NCBI GenBank assembly: GCA_015654965.1
Contig: JAATGD010000062.1
Coordinates: forward strand, 1-10,613
Reading direction: 5' to 3'
DNA from: Hyphomicrobiales bacterium
Lineage (GTDB): Bacteria; Pseudomonadota; Alphaproteobacteria; Rhizobiales; Rhizobiaceae
DNA: 10,613 nucleotides
Shown: in pieces, positions 1 to 6,004 of the stretch
How the letters are laid out: each line of letters begins with the position of its first letter
Position numbering within the stretch: the stretch's first letter is position 1
Notes under the pieces: model-generated
The model's database searches: none
What the model was told of the DNA's origin: nothing
What the model saw: the letters and a program-made list of their open reading frames with translations, nothing else
Program-made: the position numbers and the translations under genes

Positions 1-1049
1 GCGGCTATGGTTTTGGCCGCTATCGCAAATTGACCGAGAAATCCGTGCGTCTTGCCTTGCCCGATGGGGTGGATGAAGCGGAAACGCGCCGGATTGCTGA
101 AGCCGTCACGCTCACACGCGATCTCATCAATACGCCCGCCAATGATATGGGACCGGACGCGCTCGAACAGGCAGCACGTGATCTGGCAAAAAAATATCAG
201 GCACGGATCACGGTCATTGAAGGCGATGATCTTCTCAAGAACAAGTTGCCGATGATCCATGCGGTCGGGCGCGCGGGTGCAATTGCCCCTCGTTTGATCG
301 ATTTCGTCTGGGGCAAGGACAGCGATCCCAAAGTGACGCTTGTGGGCAAGGGCGTCTGTTTTGACACGGGTGGGCTGGACATAAAGCCTGCAAGCGGCAT
401 GCTTTTGATGAAAAAAGATATGGGAGGGGCCGCCAATGTGCTCGGCCTTGCTTCCATCATCATGGATGCAAACTTGCCCGTGCGGCTGCGCGTGCTGATC
501 CCGGCGGTTGAAAATGCCATTTCCGGCAATGCGTTTCGTCCCGGCGATATTCTTGAAAGCCGCAAGGGCGTGAGCGTCGAGATCGGCAATACGGATGCGG
601 AAGGGCGGCTCGTTCTCGCGGATGCGCTGACTTTGGCCGATGAGGAAGAGCCGGAACTGTTGATCGATATGGCGACGCTGACGGGGGCTGCCCGCGTGGC
701 GCTCGGCCCTGACCTGCCACCTTTCTATACACATGATGACAATGTGGCGGCAAAGCTTGCCGTCAAGGCCGATGAAACCGCCGATCCCTTGTGGCGCATG
801 CCGCTGTGGCAACCCTATGCGCAAAAACTCTCCTCGCGTGTGGCGGACCTCAACAATGTCACCACGGATGGCTTTGCCGGATCAGTGACGGCAGCACTCT
901 TTCTCGACCGCTTTGTCGAGAAAGCAAAAACCCACGTGCATTTCGATATTTTCGGATGGGTGCCGGTGGAAAAGCCCGCCTCGCCAATTGGTGGCGAAGC
1001 ACAAGGCATTCGCGCGCTCTACGCACTTCTCAAGGAACATTATTCCTGA
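1..1049 (+). CDS. Leucyl aminopeptidase, M17 family (5' end cut off by the window)
   Basis: This is a cytosolic metallo-aminopeptidase that removes N-terminal residues from peptides. The reading frame is open from base 3 with no stop, and the residues before the TTG at 30 (GYGFGRYR) resemble the GY-F-RY stretch that precedes the catalytic domain in M17 enzymes, so the gene enters from outside the window. About 348 residues are visible out of the usual 450-500; the N-terminal domain is mostly missing. All two-metal ligands of the family are visible: Lys (348-350) and Asp (363-365) in GKGVCFDTGG, Asp (417-419) in KKDMGG, and Asp (594-596) and Glu (600-602) in the signature NTDAEGRLVLADAL. The catalytic Lys (384-386) and Arg (606-608) are also present, so it should be active. 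It ends at TGA 1047-1049, just before a palindromic repeat. The family is certain; the physiological substrate is not. Peptide turnover or cell-wall peptide recycling are both plausible. Confidence 0.95.
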   Translation, partial: GYGFGRYRKLTEKSVRLALPDGVDEAETRRIAEAVTLTRDLINTPANDMGPDALEQAARDLAKKYQARITVIEGDDLLKNKLPMIHAVGRAGAIAPRLIDFVWGKDSDPKVTLVGKGVCFDTGGLDIKPASGMLLMKKDMGGAANVLGLASIIMDANLPVRLRVLIPAVENAISGNAFRPGDILESRKGVSVEIGNTDAEGRLVLADALTLADEEEPELLIDMATLTGAARVALGPDLPPFYTHDDNVAAKLAVKADETADPLWRMPLWQPYAQKLSSRVADLNNVTTDGFAGSVTAALFLDRFVEKAKTHVHFDIFGWVPVEKPASPIGGEAQGIRALYALLKEHYS

Positions 1050-1059
1050 TTATTTTTGC

Positions 1060-1105
1060 GCATGTCTTTAATCCCAAAACCGGTTCCCACTTTTGGGAGA
1101 CATGC
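1060..1105. repeat. Intergenic palindromic repeat, possible terminator hairpin
   Basis: A long inverted repeat occupies nearly the whole 57-base gap between two convergent genes. The outer arms GCATGTCT (1060-1067) and AGACATGC (1098-1105) pair perfectly. The inner arms CCCAAAA (1073-1079) and TTTTGGG (1091-1097) pair perfectly across an 11-base loop, and TTAAT (1068-1072) is a one-sided bulge. The core AAACCGGTTCCCACTTTT looks like a short palindromic element I recall as dispersed in Brucella and other Hyphomicrobiales; that is from memory, not a search. Its place between two stop codons suggests it also ends or stabilises both transcripts. There is no clear U-run directly after either arm, so it is not a textbook intrinsic terminator. 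Confidence 0.75.
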
Positions 1106-1106
1106 T

Positions 1107-1697
1107 TTAATCAAACACCTCACCGGGATAAACGCCCCAAAGATCGGACTGTTTGATCCAGCCGCGCACGCCTTTCACATCCATGCGGCACCATTGGCCG
1201 TTGCATTCACGCACGGTTCCGACAACGCCGGGATCAATCGTTGCTGCAAGGCCTGATGTCTCGCTCCCCTCGCGGCGCATGGTGATCATAGCGTCTGCAC
1301 CATCCTTGTCCTTCTTACGCCATGGCGCCGTGATCGCCGTGCGCTTGCCGGACAAAAGCGACTGGTAGACCCAGCCTTCCGTGCCATCGGCATCGCGGAT
1401 ACGCCGCCAATTGTCATATTCCTGAATGATCTCGACCGGCAGGCCCGATTTCATGAACAGCCATGATACCGGGTAATCGCGACCCGGACCGATGCGCAGA
1501 TTGACCCGCGCGGGCTTGAGGCTGACAAAACGCGGAACCGGAAGGCCGCTCGCGCCGAGCGCCGTATTGCTGCTGCCCTCCTCCTGCGCCTGGGCTTTTG
1601 CTTGATGACCTTGCATACCCAGCGGCAGCGCAAGAAGCGCCAGAGAAGCCACCAGAACAATCCAAAGATGCCGCATTGCGAAAATCTGAAAATTCAT
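1107..1697 (-). CDS. Exported protein with two bacterial SH3 domains
   Basis: A predicted periplasmic or envelope protein of 196 residues from the chosen ATG at 1697. The N-terminus is a signal peptide: a hydrophobic run at residues 10-28 (LWIVLVASLALLALPLG) after MRH, followed by an Ala-rich cleavage region (HQAKAQA, 31-37). Two SH3-like modules follow. The first, about 56-115, has the pattern VNLRIGPGRDYPVSWLF, then DNWRRI and GTEGWVYQSLL. The second, about 132-187, has VGTVRECNGQWCRMDVKGVRGWIKQSDLWG and two close cysteines (165, 170). This resembles the alphaproteobacterial SH3_4-type family, which often binds cell wall or metal, but no catalytic domain is present and the role is unknown. 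The start is uncertain: ATG 1676 would give 189 residues, and a TTG at 1706 sits 6 bases after GAGAGG, the best ribosome site nearby. The frame is open up to 1832. Confidence 0.85.
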   Translation of the reverse strand: MNFQIFAMRHLWIVLVASLALLALPLGMQGHQAKAQAQEEGSSNTALGASGLPVPRFVSLKPARVNLRIGPGRDYPVSWLFMKSGLPVEIIQEYDNWRRIRDADGTEGWVYQSLLSGKRTAITAPWRKKDKDGADAMITMRREGSETSGLAATIDPGVVGTVRECNGQWCRMDVKGVRGWIKQSDLWGVYPGEVFD

Positions 1698-1839
1698 TGC
1701 GTACAAGTGCGACCTCTCGCCGTCCTGTCTTGTGCAAGATGACCTTGCCTTCGGCTGGGACTGCAAAAATCCCCTTGCCACACGGCATGACCGTCCTGTT
1801 ATCCTGTGTCCTGTTTTTCTTTGTCTTTGCAACGCTGCC

Positions 1840-1868
1840 TTGATAGAGATGATCAGCTAAAGCAAAAT
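1840..1868 (+). promoter_or_regulatory. Candidate housekeeping promoter for the dehydrogenase gene
   Basis: TTGATA (1840-1845) matches the -35 consensus at five of six positions and is followed, after exactly 17 bases, by CAAAAT (1863-1868), which matches the -10 consensus at four of six. Transcription would begin near 1875, ahead of the strong ribosome site at 1891 and the coding region. It lies in the 261-base gap between two divergent genes, where a promoter is needed. It was picked by eye, so a chance match is possible. Confidence 0.35.
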
Positions 1869-1890
1869 CACATATTGCGCCTTCCTGGTT

Positions 1891-1898
1891 AAGGAGGT
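1891..1898 (+). promoter_or_regulatory. Perfect Shine-Dalgarno sequence without a well-placed standard start codon
   Basis: AAGGAGGT is a full match to the anti-Shine-Dalgarno sequence. The next start-like codons are ATT at 1905 (6-base spacing, in frame with the dehydrogenase), TTG at 1914 (15-base spacing, in frame), ATG at 1921 (another frame; only ATG plus four codons and then TAA) and ATG at 1959, the start that fits the protein family. None combines a standard start codon with normal spacing. The site may load ribosomes that translate the mini-reading frame 1921-1938 first, or the dehydrogenase may begin further upstream than its family suggests. Confidence 0.6.
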
Positions 1899-1958
1899 CT
1901 CAACATTCAAGCTTTGGCGCATGACTTTGCCCATTTAAGGCACAAATATGGGGTGGAG

Positions 1959-2963
1959 ATGTCGAGCAAGAAAAAACCGCTGGTGGTTCTGACACGTAAA
2001 TTGCCGGACCCGGTAGAAACCCGAATGCGGGAACTGTTCGACGCTCGTCTGAATATTGACGACCACCGCATGAGTCAGCCCGAACTCATTGCTGCACTCA
2101 AAGATGCCGATGTACTGGTGCCCTGCATCACCGATATGATCGATGCAGCCGTCATCGAGCAGGCCGGACCCAATCTGAAACTCATCGCCAATTTCGGCAA
2201 TGGCGTCGATAATATCGACGTGGCGGCAGCGGCAAAACGCGGCATCACCGTCACCAACACGCCCAATGTGCTCACCGAAGACACCGCCGACATGACGCTG
2301 GCGCTGCTTTTATCCGCGCCGCGGCGTCTGGTGGAAGGCGCCAATATTTTAAGCGAACGTCACGGCTCATGGCCGGGCTGGTCGCCGACATGGATGCTGG
2401 GACGGCGCATCTGGGGCAAGCGTCTGGGGATTGTCGGCATGGGACGCATCGGCACGGCGGTCGCGCGGCGCGCCAAGGCCTTTGGCCTCTCCATCCATTA
2501 TCACAACCGCAAACGCGCAAGCCCGCAAGTCGAGGAAGAGCTGGAAGCGACCTATTGGGACAGTCTCGACCAGATGCTGGCGCGTATGGACATCATCTCG
2601 GTCAACTGCCCCTCCACACCCGCAACCTTCCATCTGCTTTCAGCGCGCCGCATCGCGCTCATGCAGCCCTCCGCCTATCTGGTGAACACGGCGCGCGGAC
2701 AGATCATCGATGAAAACGCGCTGATCGAGCTGATCGAGCAGGGCAAGCTTGCCGGTGCGGGACTGGACGTCTTCGAGCATGAACCCGCCGTCAATCCGCG
2801 CCTTCTGGCGCTCGCGGAAAAAGGCAAGGTCGTGCTGCTACCGCATATGGGATCGGCGACCATGGAAGGCCGCACCGATATGGGCGACAAGGTGATCATC
2901 AATATCAAGGCATTTGTGGACGGCCACCGCCCGCCGGACCGCGTGTTGCCGAACAGGGTCTGA
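1959..2963 (+). CDS. D-2-hydroxyacid dehydrogenase (glyoxylate/hydroxypyruvate reductase type)
   Basis: A cytosolic NAD(P)-dependent oxidoreductase of 334 residues, the normal family length, probably reducing glyoxylate to glycolate or hydroxypyruvate to D-glycerate. The Rossmann nucleotide-binding motif GMGRIG is at residues 160-165. The catalytic triad of the family is intact: Arg246 (NTARGQIID), Glu275 (DVFEHEP) and His296 (LLPHMGSAT). The substrate loop NFGNGVDNID is at 78-87. After the second strand of the Rossmann fold the sequence reads HYHNRKR (180-186) where NAD-specific members usually carry an acidic residue, so NADPH preference is inferred. The ATG at 1959 is chosen because family members begin close to the motif KPLVVLTRKLP; it has GGAG immediately next to it, too close to work well, and the open frame continues upstream past a strong ribosome site. 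It converges on the alpha/beta hydrolase gene, 12 bases away. Confidence 0.93.
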   Translation: MSSKKKPLVVLTRKLPDPVETRMRELFDARLNIDDHRMSQPELIAALKDADVLVPCITDMIDAAVIEQAGPNLKLIANFGNGVDNIDVAAAAKRGITVTNTPNVLTEDTADMTLALLLSAPRRLVEGANILSERHGSWPGWSPTWMLGRRIWGKRLGIVGMGRIGTAVARRAKAFGLSIHYHNRKRASPQVEEELEATYWDSLDQMLARMDIISVNCPSTPATFHLLSARRIALMQPSAYLVNTARGQIIDENALIELIEQGKLAGAGLDVFEHEPAVNPRLLALAEKGKVVLLPHMGSATMEGRTDMGDKVIINIKAFVDGHRPPDRVLPNRV

Positions 2964-2985
2964 ACAGGCGTTGTTTCAGCCCTGT
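2953..2985. terminator. Hairpin spanning the stop codons of two convergent genes
   Basis: ACAGGG (2953-2958) pairs with CCCTGT (2980-2985), and inside it CTGAACA (2960-2966) pairs with TGTTTCAG (2972-2979) with one bulged base, leaving the five-base loop GGCGT. The structure contains both stop codons, TGA at 2961-2963 on the plus strand and TGA at 2976-2978 on the minus strand. The position suits a two-way transcript end. No U-run follows on either strand, so it may act as a 3' stabilising stem rather than an intrinsic terminator. Confidence 0.4.
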
Positions 2986-3842
2986 CCGACCAGCGTCTTG
3001 CTGTCCAGAGGCTTTGGACCATCGATGAATTTCAGGACGGTTTTGGCATAAAGCCGAGGGTTTTCGACAGGAGCACCGTGGCCCGAATCCGGCAGGACGA
3101 TCAATACCGCCCCGGGAATATTGCTGGCGATGAATTCGGTATGGCCTTTGGTGATGGCCGTATCATGATCGCCGATCACGATGGCTGTCCGCACCTTGAT
3201 CTGCGAAAGATCATCATCCGTATAATTCGGCTCGTTGACCCAGAGCGCGTGAATTTCCTTTTCGATGCTTGCATAATGGCGCAATTCCGGCAGCACCTTT
3301 CCCGAGGCAAGTTCCGCCAGATACCCCGCATTGCCCTCGGGCGTCACATTGGCCGCCTGCGCAAACAGGCTTTTGAGGCGTTCGGGATATCGCATGGCGA
3401 TATCAAGCCCGATAATGCCGCCATCGCTCCAGCCGACAAGATCGACCTTTTCGATATGCAGAGAATCGAGCAGCGCAATATAATCGTCTGCCATCAATTG
3501 ATAGGTGATCGGTTCATCGGTGCGCGTGGAACGCCCCTGCCCGCGACTGTCGGCAACGATCACCTGATGATGACGCGCCAGCAGAGGCAATTGCGCATCC
3601 CAGACATGGCTGTCGGAAAGACCGCCTGGAATGAGAAGGATGGGCGATCCCTTGCCGATGATACGGTAGTGCATCTCGATGCCGTTGATAGCGGCAAAGG
3701 CTGAAGGCGAAGCGGGAATGATCACGCGAAAACTCCCTTCGGAGGAGACGATGGAAGGAAGGGCGACGGCAAGGCCAAAAGCCAGAACAATCAGGCCGCC
3801 TGCCCGCAGAACCATTTTACCAAAACTGTTCTTTTCCTTCAT
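2976..3842 (-). CDS. Alpha/beta hydrolase with N-terminal signal or membrane anchor
   Basis: A 288-residue hydrolase of the alpha/beta fold, substrate unknown. A basic start (MKEKNSFGK) followed by a hydrophobic stretch at about 11-30 indicates export or a membrane anchor, so the enzyme probably works in the periplasm. The fold begins near residue 52 (INGIEMHYRIIGKGSPILLI). The oxyanion region is IPGGLSDSHVWD (71-82). The nucleophile elbow GWSDGG gives Ser139, the acid is Asp227 in GDHD, and the base is His255 in DSGHG, so the triad is complete. The pattern resembles haloalkane dehalogenase/esterase-like members (DSRGQGRS at 98-105), but motifs do not fix the substrate. It starts at ATG 3842, 38 bases after the NlpC/P60 gene on the same strand, so it is probably the last gene of that operon. 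It may be an esterase or lipase-like enzyme acting on an envelope component; that is inference. Confidence 0.88.
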   Translation of the reverse strand: MKEKNSFGKMVLRAGGLIVLAFGLAVALPSIVSSEGSFRVIIPASPSAFAAINGIEMHYRIIGKGSPILLIPGGLSDSHVWDAQLPLLARHHQVIVADSRGQGRSTRTDEPITYQLMADDYIALLDSLHIEKVDLVGWSDGGIIGLDIAMRYPERLKSLFAQAANVTPEGNAGYLAELASGKVLPELRHYASIEKEIHALWVNEPNYTDDDLSQIKVRTAIVIGDHDTAITKGHTEFIASNIPGAVLIVLPDSGHGAPVENPRLYAKTVLKFIDGPKPLDSKTLVGQG

Positions 3843-3880
3843 TTCCCGGCCTTTTCTGGACCAGTTGTGTCGATTTCAAA

Positions 3881-4753
3881 TCAGGGTCTGCGGATCAGCG
3901 TCGGTAGATCATAAAGATAGGCTATGCGTTTGATGGCATCGCGCAACGGCTCCAGCGTAACCATCATGGTGTGCCCGCTTGCATGAATGAGCATGTCAGG
4001 CGCCACACAGATCGCCACGTGGCCTTTCCAGAAGACGAGATCGCCGCGCTTGAGATTGGAGTAATCCGCATCCGGCTCAACAATTTCGCCAAGCTCGTTC
4101 TGCTGCATGTCCGAATCGCGCGGCACATTTTGCCCCGCCGCCCACATGCAAAGCTGCACAAGGCCGGAGCAATCGATGCCAAAGCCCGATGTGCCGCCCC
4201 AAAGATAGGGCGTGTAAAGCAGGGTTTCGGCGACGGCGACGTAATCGGATGCTGGTTCAGCGATGGGCCTCAGGTGACTTGCAATCAGCGCTTCGCCGCT
4301 TTCAAGCACCGCATAATGGGTACCACGCGTTTCAGCCGTCCCCGTCACCCGCACGGACGAGCCGAGCGAGAGGGTTTTTGTATGCGGATAGCGCAGGTCG
4401 GCTGCAGGGTAAACAAAGGTTCGCGGCGCAATCACCCTGTGGGTTGGTTCACCTTGCGGCTTTTCAAGCGATGCGGCCGAAACATAGCCGACATAGCCAT
4501 CCCGCTCCGCCTGCACCCAGCACCAGCCATCCGCTTCTTCAAAGACCCGCACCGTGTCGCCAAAAATGATCTGGGTCTGCGGACCGCTATCGGGGCGCGG
4601 TTCAGCGCGCAGATCGACCACGGGGGCCGTGACCTGCATCACTATGCCCGCGACGAAGCGATCCGCATCAAACCGCCCTTTCAGGCGTTCATCGGCAAGA
4701 TCGAGGCGATAGGCATGAAGGCGGCGGTCGAGAACACCCGTCTGGGCTGTCAT
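3881..4753 (-). CDS. NlpC/P60 cysteine peptidase with N-terminal SH3 domains
   Basis: A 290-residue putative peptidoglycan-peptide hydrolase, likely a gamma-D-glutamyl-diamino acid endopeptidase. Two SH3-like regions come first, about 38-97 (VTAPVVDLRAEP, GWCWVQ, GYVGYVS) and about 105-165 (THRVIAP, VRVTGTAETRG). The NlpC/P60 domain occupies about 170-285. The catalytic Cys195 lies in GIDCSGLVQ, the catalytic His245 in WKGHVAI, and the third polar residue is probably His257 in LIHASGH. The order SH3-SH3-NlpC/P60 is that of YkfC-type enzymes that cleave recycled murein peptides. No signal peptide is visible, which fits cytoplasmic work on imported peptides. ATG 4753 overlaps the stop of the MarR-like gene in an ATGA, so translation is probably coupled. 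The M17 aminopeptidase at the left edge could act on the same peptides, though it lies about 3 kb away on the other strand. Confidence 0.92.
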   Translation of the reverse strand: MTAQTGVLDRRLHAYRLDLADERLKGRFDADRFVAGIVMQVTAPVVDLRAEPRPDSGPQTQIIFGDTVRVFEEADGWCWVQAERDGYVGYVSAASLEKPQGEPTHRVIAPRTFVYPAADLRYPHTKTLSLGSSVRVTGTAETRGTHYAVLESGEALIASHLRPIAEPASDYVAVAETLLYTPYLWGGTSGFGIDCSGLVQLCMWAAGQNVPRDSDMQQNELGEIVEPDADYSNLKRGDLVFWKGHVAICVAPDMLIHASGHTMMVTLEPLRDAIKRIAYLYDLPTLIRRP

Positions 4754-5100
4754 AAAGGTAACTCTCTGTCTTTGGCGATCACCAGATCGCCCAGTCTTTC
4801 AACATGAAGGGCACCGGCAACCGTCCGTTTTATTAACACATTGCGCCGATCTTTGTCATCACGATGGCGGGAAAGGAGATCGAGCGCGCCCATGGTGTCG
4901 AGCGCGCGGGTGATCACAGGCTTTGTCACATCGAGCTTCGCCGCAAGCCCGCGCACCGTATGCGGCGGCGGCTCCAGATAGACGGTCAGAAGAACGGCCA
5001 CCTGCCGCGTGGTAAGATCGGGCATGGCGTCACGCACCTGCCCGATTGCAAGATTCTTGAGCAAGCCCAGCGCCTGCGAGGGTTTCAGTTCAACCGGCAT
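4750..5100 (-). CDS. MarR-family winged-helix regulator, short form
   Basis: A DNA-binding regulator of 116 residues. The winged-helix core is clear: the helix-turn-helix at about 48-70 (TVRGLAAKLDVTKPVITRALDTMGALDLL) and the wing with the family signature DDKDRRNVLIKRTVAG (80-95). It is shorter than the usual 135-150 residues: the N-terminal part before TTRQVAVLL (30-38) is about 29 residues and only about 20 follow the wing, so the helices that normally make the dimer are reduced. No ligand site can be assigned. It starts at ATG 5100 and ends in the ATGA shared with the NlpC/P60 gene, so it heads a probable three-gene operon and likely regulates it. The inverted repeat at 5146-5160 is a possible self-regulating operator. 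The family call is firm and the targets are inference. Confidence 0.88.
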   Translation of the reverse strand: MPVELKPSQALGLLKNLAIGQVRDAMPDLTTRQVAVLLTVYLEPPPHTVRGLAAKLDVTKPVITRALDTMGALDLLSRHRDDKDRRNVLIKRTVAGALHVERLGDLVIAKDRELPL

Positions 5101-5145
5101 GAGGGCATGGACCCAAAGAATTGTTTCGCAGCCGTTTTATTCAAT

Positions 5146-5160
5146 CCGCTTTTACGGCGG
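5146..5160. promoter_or_regulatory. Inverted repeat upstream of the marR-like gene, possible operator
   Basis: CCGC (5146-5149) and GCGG (5157-5160) form a dyad around TTTTACG. The flanks CAAT before it and TTGG after it extend the symmetry imperfectly. It lies about 45 bases upstream of the regulator's start, a usual place for a MarR autoregulation site. The arms are short, so chance cannot be excluded. Confidence 0.25.
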
Positions 5161-5196
5161 TTGGCAAGCATTTGTGAGAATCAACCAGCTGAAAAC

Positions 5197-5238
5197 AAAA
5201 AAGCGTCCCTATTTCCTTTTCAGAAACAGGCCGCTTTT
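5197..5238 (-). terminator. Intrinsic terminator of irr
   Basis: Reading on the minus strand after the irr stop, AAAAGCG (5238-5232) pairs with CGCTTTT (5205-5199). Inside this, CCTGTTTC (5230-5223) pairs with GAAATAGG (5215-5208) with one G-U pair around the seven-base loop TGAAAAG. The stem runs straight into a six-T tract ending at 5197. It begins about 26 bases beyond the irr stop codon and separates irr from the marR-nlpC operon. Confidence 0.82.
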
Positions 5239-5263
5239 CAGAAATTTTATAATGGACTGAGGC

Positions 5264-5701
5264 TTACTTCGACTTGCGGCGCAGGCGCACGATGATATCC
5301 ACATTGACGATTTCCATGCCTTCCGGCACGTCCGGCAGATGCGAGACGGTGGGCTGGCCACGATGGTCATGCGGAATATCGAACACCACATTTTCCCCTT
5401 CGAGGAAGAAATGCTGGTGGTCGGAAATATTGGTATCAAAATAGGTCTTGGAGCCTTCGACCGCGATAATGCGCAGCATTCCGGCTTCCGTGAACTGGTG
5501 CAGCGTATTGTAGACGGTGGCAAGAGACACCGGCACATCGGCCATCACCGCTTCTTCATGAAGCTCTTCCGCGGAGAGGTGGCGGTCGCCCTGCGCATAG
5601 ATCAGGCTTGCAAGGGCCACGCGCTGACGCGTCGGGCGCAAGCCCGCATCGCGAAGCCGCTCTTCCATCGTGACCGTCGAGTGGTTATGTAAGGACTGCA
5701 T
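5264..5701 (-). CDS. irr: Irr, Fur-family iron/heme-responsive regulator
   Basis: Irr is the global iron regulator of Hyphomicrobiales: it accumulates under iron limitation, represses iron-using and heme-synthesis genes, and is inactivated through heme. The protein has 145 residues from ATG 5701. The Fur-type winged helix covers about 11-80 (GLRPTRQRVALASL, SLATVYNTLHQF); the metal and dimerisation half follows with DHQHFF (94-99) and the His-containing HDH at 111-113. There is no cysteine anywhere, so both the CxxC zinc sites of Fur and the GCPWHD-type heme motif of Bradyrhizobium Irr are missing; the HxH in DHQHFF is the likely heme or metal site, as in rhizobial Irr proteins. A GTG at 5722 would add seven residues, but no good ribosome site is seen for either start. 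The divergent neighbour is fabA, an arrangement I recall as conserved in this order. Confidence 0.93.
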   Translation of the reverse strand: MQSLHNHSTVTMEERLRDAGLRPTRQRVALASLIYAQGDRHLSAEELHEEAVMADVPVSLATVYNTLHQFTEAGMLRIIAVEGSKTYFDTNISDHQHFFLEGENVVFDIPHDHRGQPTVSHLPDVPEGMEIVNVDIIVRLRRKSK

Positions 5702-6004
5702 ATTCACTGTTGGTTCCGTCACAAGCGTGTAGCAAATTCGTCAAAGTTTACACGGGCTGTTGCCCATTGCCTACTGTCATTGATATATGCCGTTGCGGAA
5801 TAAGTATCAATAGGCTTCATATCTGCCGGATTTTCCGGGGAAATGCCTTGTACGGTTTTATGCATGCCACTCTCTGTGCTAGGGATGGGTCCGCAAAACG
5901 TGCAGAAAAAGATAGAGCGTTTCAAGCAATTAGACTAGAAGCGCTTGCAGTGATAACCGGACCGGGTTGCCGGTCGCATCAGAATGAACCTCAAGGGAGG
6001 CGAA
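5702..6004. other. Divergent control region between irr and fabA
   Basis: This 303-base stretch has no convincing gene; a 68-codon minus-strand frame inside it has no family-like features. From left to right it holds the irr leader with a small hairpin GGGC-TGTT-GCCC (5754-5765), a promoter candidate for irr (5782-5810), a perfect dyad CCGGA-TTT-TCCGG (5826-5838), an imperfect inverted repeat with arms AGCGTTTC (5916-5923) and GAAGCGCT (5938-5945), a hairpin ACCGG/CCGGT (5956-5974), and the fabA ribosome site AGGGAGG (5994-6000). I could not find a clear promoter for fabA by eye, and no convincing match to the Irr box (roughly TTTAGAA and its mirror) is visible. Confidence 0.6.
5782..5810 (-). 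promoter_or_regulatory. Candidate promoter of irr
   Basis: On the minus strand TTGATA (5810-5805) is followed after exactly 17 bases by TATATC (5787-5782), matching the -35 and -10 consensus at five and four of six positions. Transcription would begin near 5775, giving a leader of about 75 bases before ATG 5701, or about 53 before GTG 5722. It was found by eye in a region that must hold an irr promoter. Confidence 0.4.

Noticed and set aside
3078..3704. A 208-codon open frame on the plus strand, opposite the alpha/beta hydrolase gene
   Set aside because: It is antisense to a clear hydrolase with an intact triad, has no recognisable motif, and its composition is the mirror of the minus-strand gene.
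3971..4807. A 278-codon open frame on the plus strand, opposite the NlpC/P60 gene
   Set aside because: It runs antisense to a conserved peptidase, is rich in Arg, His and Cys as expected of a shadow frame, and has no family resemblance.
5217..5244. Direct repeat of TTTTCAGAAA (5217-5226 and 5235-5244) as an insertion footprint
   Set aside because: Both copies overlap the arms or edges of the irr terminator and are of low complexity, with nothing inserted between them.
5719..5925. A 68-codon minus-strand frame in the irr-fabA gap as a possible small gene
   Set aside because: There is no ribosome site, no motif, and it covers the proposed irr promoter and leader; it overlaps the alternative GTG start of irr.
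5916..5946. Irr box (ICE-like) in front of fabA, suggested by TTAGACTAGAA
   Set aside because: The two halves do not mirror each other and the TTTAGAA half-site is not met; I could not support an Irr site here.
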